DNA of 64,000 bases from Mesorhizobium sp. M4B.F.Ca.ET.203.01.1.1 (GTDB lineage: Bacteria; Pseudomonadota; Alphaproteobacteria; Rhizobiales; Rhizobiaceae): contig NZ_SRUO01000002.1 in NCBI RefSeq assembly GCF_004791025.1, positions 310,001 to 374,000 of the forward strand, given 5' to 3'. A program made the translations under genes and the position numbers. Numbering within the stretch: position 1 is the stretch's first letter; each line of letters begins with the position of its first letter. The notes beneath the pieces are model-generated. The model saw only the letters and a list, made by a program, of their open reading frames with translations, did not search any database and was not told the origin of the DNA. This document shows positions 61,505 to 64,000 of this stretch, piece by piece.

Positions 61505-62326
61505 TCAGGCTCCGTATCCGCGCATGGTCTGGCGGTTGGTCTTGACCGCGCCGGCTGGATCGGCGGCGGCGGTCTCGGATTCCTCCTCCAGCACCAGCCA
61601 ACCGTTGAAGTTGGGCGCCGCGCTCGCGATCTCGATCACCTTCGCCGTGTCGCAGACACCCTTGCCGAGCATCGCCCAGGTGCCGCCGGCGTCGACGTCC
61701 TTCAGGTGCACGTAGCGGATGCGGTCACGGTAGGTGGTGAGCGTGTCGGCCATGTCCTTGTGGCCGCGCAATATGTGCCCGGTGTCCGGCACCCAGCCGA
61801 CCAGCGAGGCGTCCAGCAGGGAAAAGATGCGGTCGTAGTCGGCGCGGTCGAAGAGCAGCGTGTTGTGGTGCGAGCTTGGATGCACCGCGACCTGGACGCC
61901 GACCTCGCGGCCGATCTCGCCGGCCTTGCTATAGAATTCCGCCGCAATGGCGAACTTGTCGTCGCGCGGCCCGTCGGAGACGACGGTCGCCGAGCCCATC
62001 GAGACAAGCGCGCCCGGAAAGGCCGCGGCAAAGTCGATCCAGCGCCTTGCGGTTTCGAGGTCGGCGCCAATCTGGTCCTTCAGCGTGAAGCCGCTCTTTG
62101 AACCGAAGGCGAAGGAGACCAGCGTCAGGCCGGTGGCCTTCAGCGCGGCGGCAAATTCCGCCGGCTTGCCGGCGTAGCGGCCGATCATCGTGTCGGTGAT
62201 CTCGATGCCGGCATAGCCGCCATTGGAAATGGCCTTCAGGAGATCGTCCGGGCCGCCGGCAAAACGGTCTCCGAGCATTTCCCAGGTGAAGGTCTGGCAG
62301 CCGACTTTGAGGTCTTTCACGTTCAT
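61505..62326 (-). CDS. Sugar phosphate isomerase/epimerase (TIM barrel)
   Basis: A 273-residue TIM barrel of the IolE/IolI group: VGCQTFTWEMLGDRF, GYAGIEITDTMIGRY, VAVHPSSHHNTLLFD, WVPDTGHILRGH and HLKDVDAGGTWAMLGKG. Metal-binding Glu, His and Asp are present. The start at 62326 is chosen because MNVKDLKVG is the family start and AAGGA lies about 8 bases upstream; a longer frame upstream is not coding in character. Confidence 0.88.
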   Translation of the reverse strand: MNVKDLKVGCQTFTWEMLGDRFAGGPDDLLKAISNGGYAGIEITDTMIGRYAGKPAEFAAALKATGLTLVSFAFGSKSGFTLKDQIGADLETARRWIDFAAAFPGALVSMGSATVVSDGPRDDKFAIAAEFYSKAGEIGREVGVQVAVHPSSHHNTLLFDRADYDRIFSLLDASLVGWVPDTGHILRGHKDMADTLTTYRDRIRYVHLKDVDAGGTWAMLGKGVCDTAKVIEIASAAPNFNGWLVLEEESETAAADPAGAVKTNRQTMRGYGA

Positions 62327-62388
62327 CCTTTCAATCCTTGATACCGCCCATTCCGTGATGTCGCTTTGCGTCTTCATGGGATGGACGT

Positions 62389-63231
62389 CTACTTGACCGA
62401 GCCCGCGGTCATCCCGGCGAGGAAGTACCTCTGGGCAAGAAGGTAGATGAGCAGGAGCGGCAGCGAGCCGAGCACGCTCATCGCCATCATCTGGTTCCAT
62501 TCGAAAGCGTGCTGCCCCATCAGCAGCTGGATGCCGATCGGGACCGTGCGCATGGATGTCGACTTCGTCAGCGTCAGCGCGAAGAGGAACTCGTTCCAGC
62601 ACAACAGGAAGGTATAGACCGAGGTCGCCACGATGCCGGGAAGCGAGATCGGGACGATCACCCGCCAGAGTGCGGTCCAGCTGCTGCCGCCGTCGACGGC
62701 GACGGCCTCGTCGAGATCGCGCGGCAAGGTGTTGAGATACCCGGTCATCAGCAGGATCGCGTAGGGCAGCGTGAACACCAGATAGGTCACGATCAGCGCG
62801 ACATAGGTGTCGAAGATGCCATACGAGACGACTAGCCCGAAGAAGGGGATCAGAAGCGTGATCGGCGGAATCGTCTGCGTGCTGATGATGAGCGTGTTCA
62901 GGCTGCCCTTGCCGCGGAAGTTGAAGCGGCTGAACCCATAGGCTGCCAGCAACGCGATCAGCACCGTCAGCACGGTCACTGCTCCGGCAACGAAATAGCT
63001 GTTGAAGAAGAAGCGCAGTTTTACTGGGTCGCCAAGGATGGCCGCATACGCTTCCAGCGTGAAGGCCTTCGGCAGGATGGTTGGCGGCAGGGCAAAGATT
63101 TCGGTATTCGATTTGAACGAACTGGTCAGCATCCAGTAGATCGGGAAAGCCGCGAAAAACAGCCCGGCGGCAAGCGCGACATGCAGCGCGACGGTGATCA
63201 GTCGATCTTTCGGTGTGTGCCTTTTCCTCAT
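62389..63231 (-). CDS. Sugar ABC transporter permease (MalG-type)
   Basis: A 280-residue permease with about six helices and the EAA loop LDEAVAVDGGSSWTALWRVI followed by PISLPGIVATSVYTFLLCW. It is the MalG-like half of a carbohydrate importer. ATG 63231 lies 5 bases after the stop of the MalF-like gene. The ATPase and binding protein of this system are not in the window. Confidence 0.92.
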   Translation of the reverse strand: MRKRHTPKDRLITVALHVALAAGLFFAAFPIYWMLTSSFKSNTEIFALPPTILPKAFTLEAYAAILGDPVKLRFFFNSYFVAGAVTVLTVLIALLAAYGFSRFNFRGKGSLNTLIISTQTIPPITLLIPFFGLVVSYGIFDTYVALIVTYLVFTLPYAILLMTGYLNTLPRDLDEAVAVDGGSSWTALWRVIVPISLPGIVATSVYTFLLCWNEFLFALTLTKSTSMRTVPIGIQLLMGQHAFEWNQMMAMSVLGSLPLLLIYLLAQRYFLAGMTAGSVK

Positions 63232-63236
63232 GGTGA

Positions 63237-64000
63237 CTACCGAGCCTTCTGATAACGGATGTAGAACAGCGTCAGGCCAAGAGAGATCAGCAGGATGATC
63301 ACGGCGCTCGCCGCCGCCTGGGACAGGTTGTAGCTCGAGAACGCCAGCTTGTAGGTGTAGGTGCTCAGCACCTCGGTCGAGTAGATCGGACCGCCGCCCG
63401 TCGTTATCCAGATCAACGGGAAGACCTGCATGGTCCAGATGAAATCGAGCAGCGAGATGCTGATGATGATCGGCATCAGCTGCGGAATGGTGATGAAGAT
63501 CAGCTTCTGGTAGGCCTTCGCGCCGTCGATGTCGGCGGCCTCGTAGAAATCCTTGGGAATGCCCTGCAGGCCCGCGAGCAGGCTGACCATGAAAAGCGGG
63601 TACCCCGCCCAGATATTGGCGAAGGTGACGGCGTGCAGCGCCGTCTCGGGCGAGGAAAACCACTCGACCTTGGAACCGATGATGCCCAATTGCATGAGGA
63701 TGCTGTTCACGACGCCGTTGGGCTCGAGCAGCAGGCGCCAGATCACCGCGATGATCACGGCGGTGAACAGCCAGGGCAGGATGTAGAGCACGCGCAGGAT
63801 ATTGCGCAGCGTCGGATTGATGCGGTCGCTGTTCAGCATGAGCGCGAAGATCATGCCGATGGTCATGTGGAAGACGACGCTCATGCAGGTGAAGTAGAGC
63901 GTGTGCCACAGCGAAGCCCAGAACACGGGATCGGCAAAGATCGCCTGGTAGTGTTTCAGTCCGGCAAAGGAAGGGTCGCGCCGCAGCACCGCGCTGTTCT
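63237..64000 (-). CDS. Sugar ABC transporter permease (MalF-type), 5' end outside the window
   Basis: At least 250 residues, continuing past 64000 without a start. The EAA loop DFYEAADIDGAKAYQKLIFI and several membrane helices identify a MalF-type permease. It pairs with the MalG-type permease. The missing part is the N-terminal cytoplasmic segment and first helix. Confidence 0.9.
   Translation of the reverse strand, partial: NSAVLRRDPSFAGLKHYQAIFADPVFWASLWHTLYFTCMSVVFHMTIGMIFALMLNSDRINPTLRNILRVLYILPWLFTAVIIAVIWRLLLEPNGVVNSILMQLGIIGSKVEWFSSPETALHAVTFANIWAGYPLFMVSLLAGLQGIPKDFYEAADIDGAKAYQKLIFITIPQLMPIIISISLLDFIWTMQVFPLIWITTGGGPIYSTEVLSTYTYKLAFSSYNLSQAAASAVIILLISLGLTLFYIRYQKAR

Noticed and set aside
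1..64000. Insertion sequences, phage genes, CRISPR arrays or anti-phage systems
   Set aside because: No transposase, integrase, phage structural or Cas proteins were recognised.

Overview
The window is GC-rich DNA from an alphaproteobacterium. The gene content (ExoF-like export protein, PrsD/PrsE-type secretion, family-16 glycanases, Frc-type sugar uptake, palindromic intergenic repeats) suggests the Hyphomicrobiales, most likely Mesorhizobium or a close relative; the taxon is inferred, since no rRNA is present. Most of the window concerns building, exporting, modifying and trimming an extracellular polysaccharide. The right quarter is sugar uptake and catabolism.

Layout. 1-5169 (minus): start of an HlyD-type adaptor, an ABC exporter with two inactive C39-like domains, and a modular GH16 glycanase that is its likely cargo. 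5865-10749 (minus): a GDP-heptose operon (epimerase, a triple fusion HddC-GmhB-P-loop kinase, HddA, GmhA) and a small protein. 11098-14773 (minus): SDR, a GMC-type oxidoreductase with a 4Fe-4S-type cysteine motif, and a family-2 glycosyltransferase. 15292-24517 (plus): a repeat-unit assembly operon with a GINT1-like protein, three glycosyltransferases, a large polytopic protein, a DUF1616-like protein and a flippase. 24777-27253: FkbM methyltransferase and a second GH16 enzyme, here a lipoprotein.

27611-36015 (minus) is the most unusual part. One co-directional block carries an ExoF-like export protein, a GNAT/Fem-fold acyltransferase (CelD/BioF2 type), a class II tRNA whose anticodon reads GUU (Asn), a phosphopantetheinyl transferase, a TubC-docked thioesterase fold with Cys in place of the nucleophile Ser, a stand-alone adenylation-carrier protein whose specificity residues read D-L-T-K-I-G-E-V-G (asparagine-like), and an acyl-CoA dehydrogenase. 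The tRNA has T1-A72, G73 and A33 on a Leu-type body, and the GNAT stop codon lies inside its anticodon loop. Two independent signals therefore point to asparagine. I propose a dedicated Asn activation and transfer system that decorates the exported polysaccharide or a linked product.

36496-49748 holds three LuxR-type regulators with degenerate receiver domains and TTAGG/CCTAA-like palindromes upstream, a Crp/Fnr regulator, three neighbouring genes each broken by one indel (EPS polymerase-like, SapC, GFA), and a second type I secretion system with its acidic substrate. 49959-52647 holds redox genes, a LysR regulator with a perfect operator-like repeat, and a small secreted protein. 52658-64000 (minus) is a sugar catabolism region: an Frc-type ABC transporter, a ROK kinase, a ribulose-phosphate-epimerase-like protein, a hydrolase, two TIM-barrel isomerases, two Gfo/Idh/MocA dehydrogenases and two MalF/MalG-type permeases, the last running off the window.
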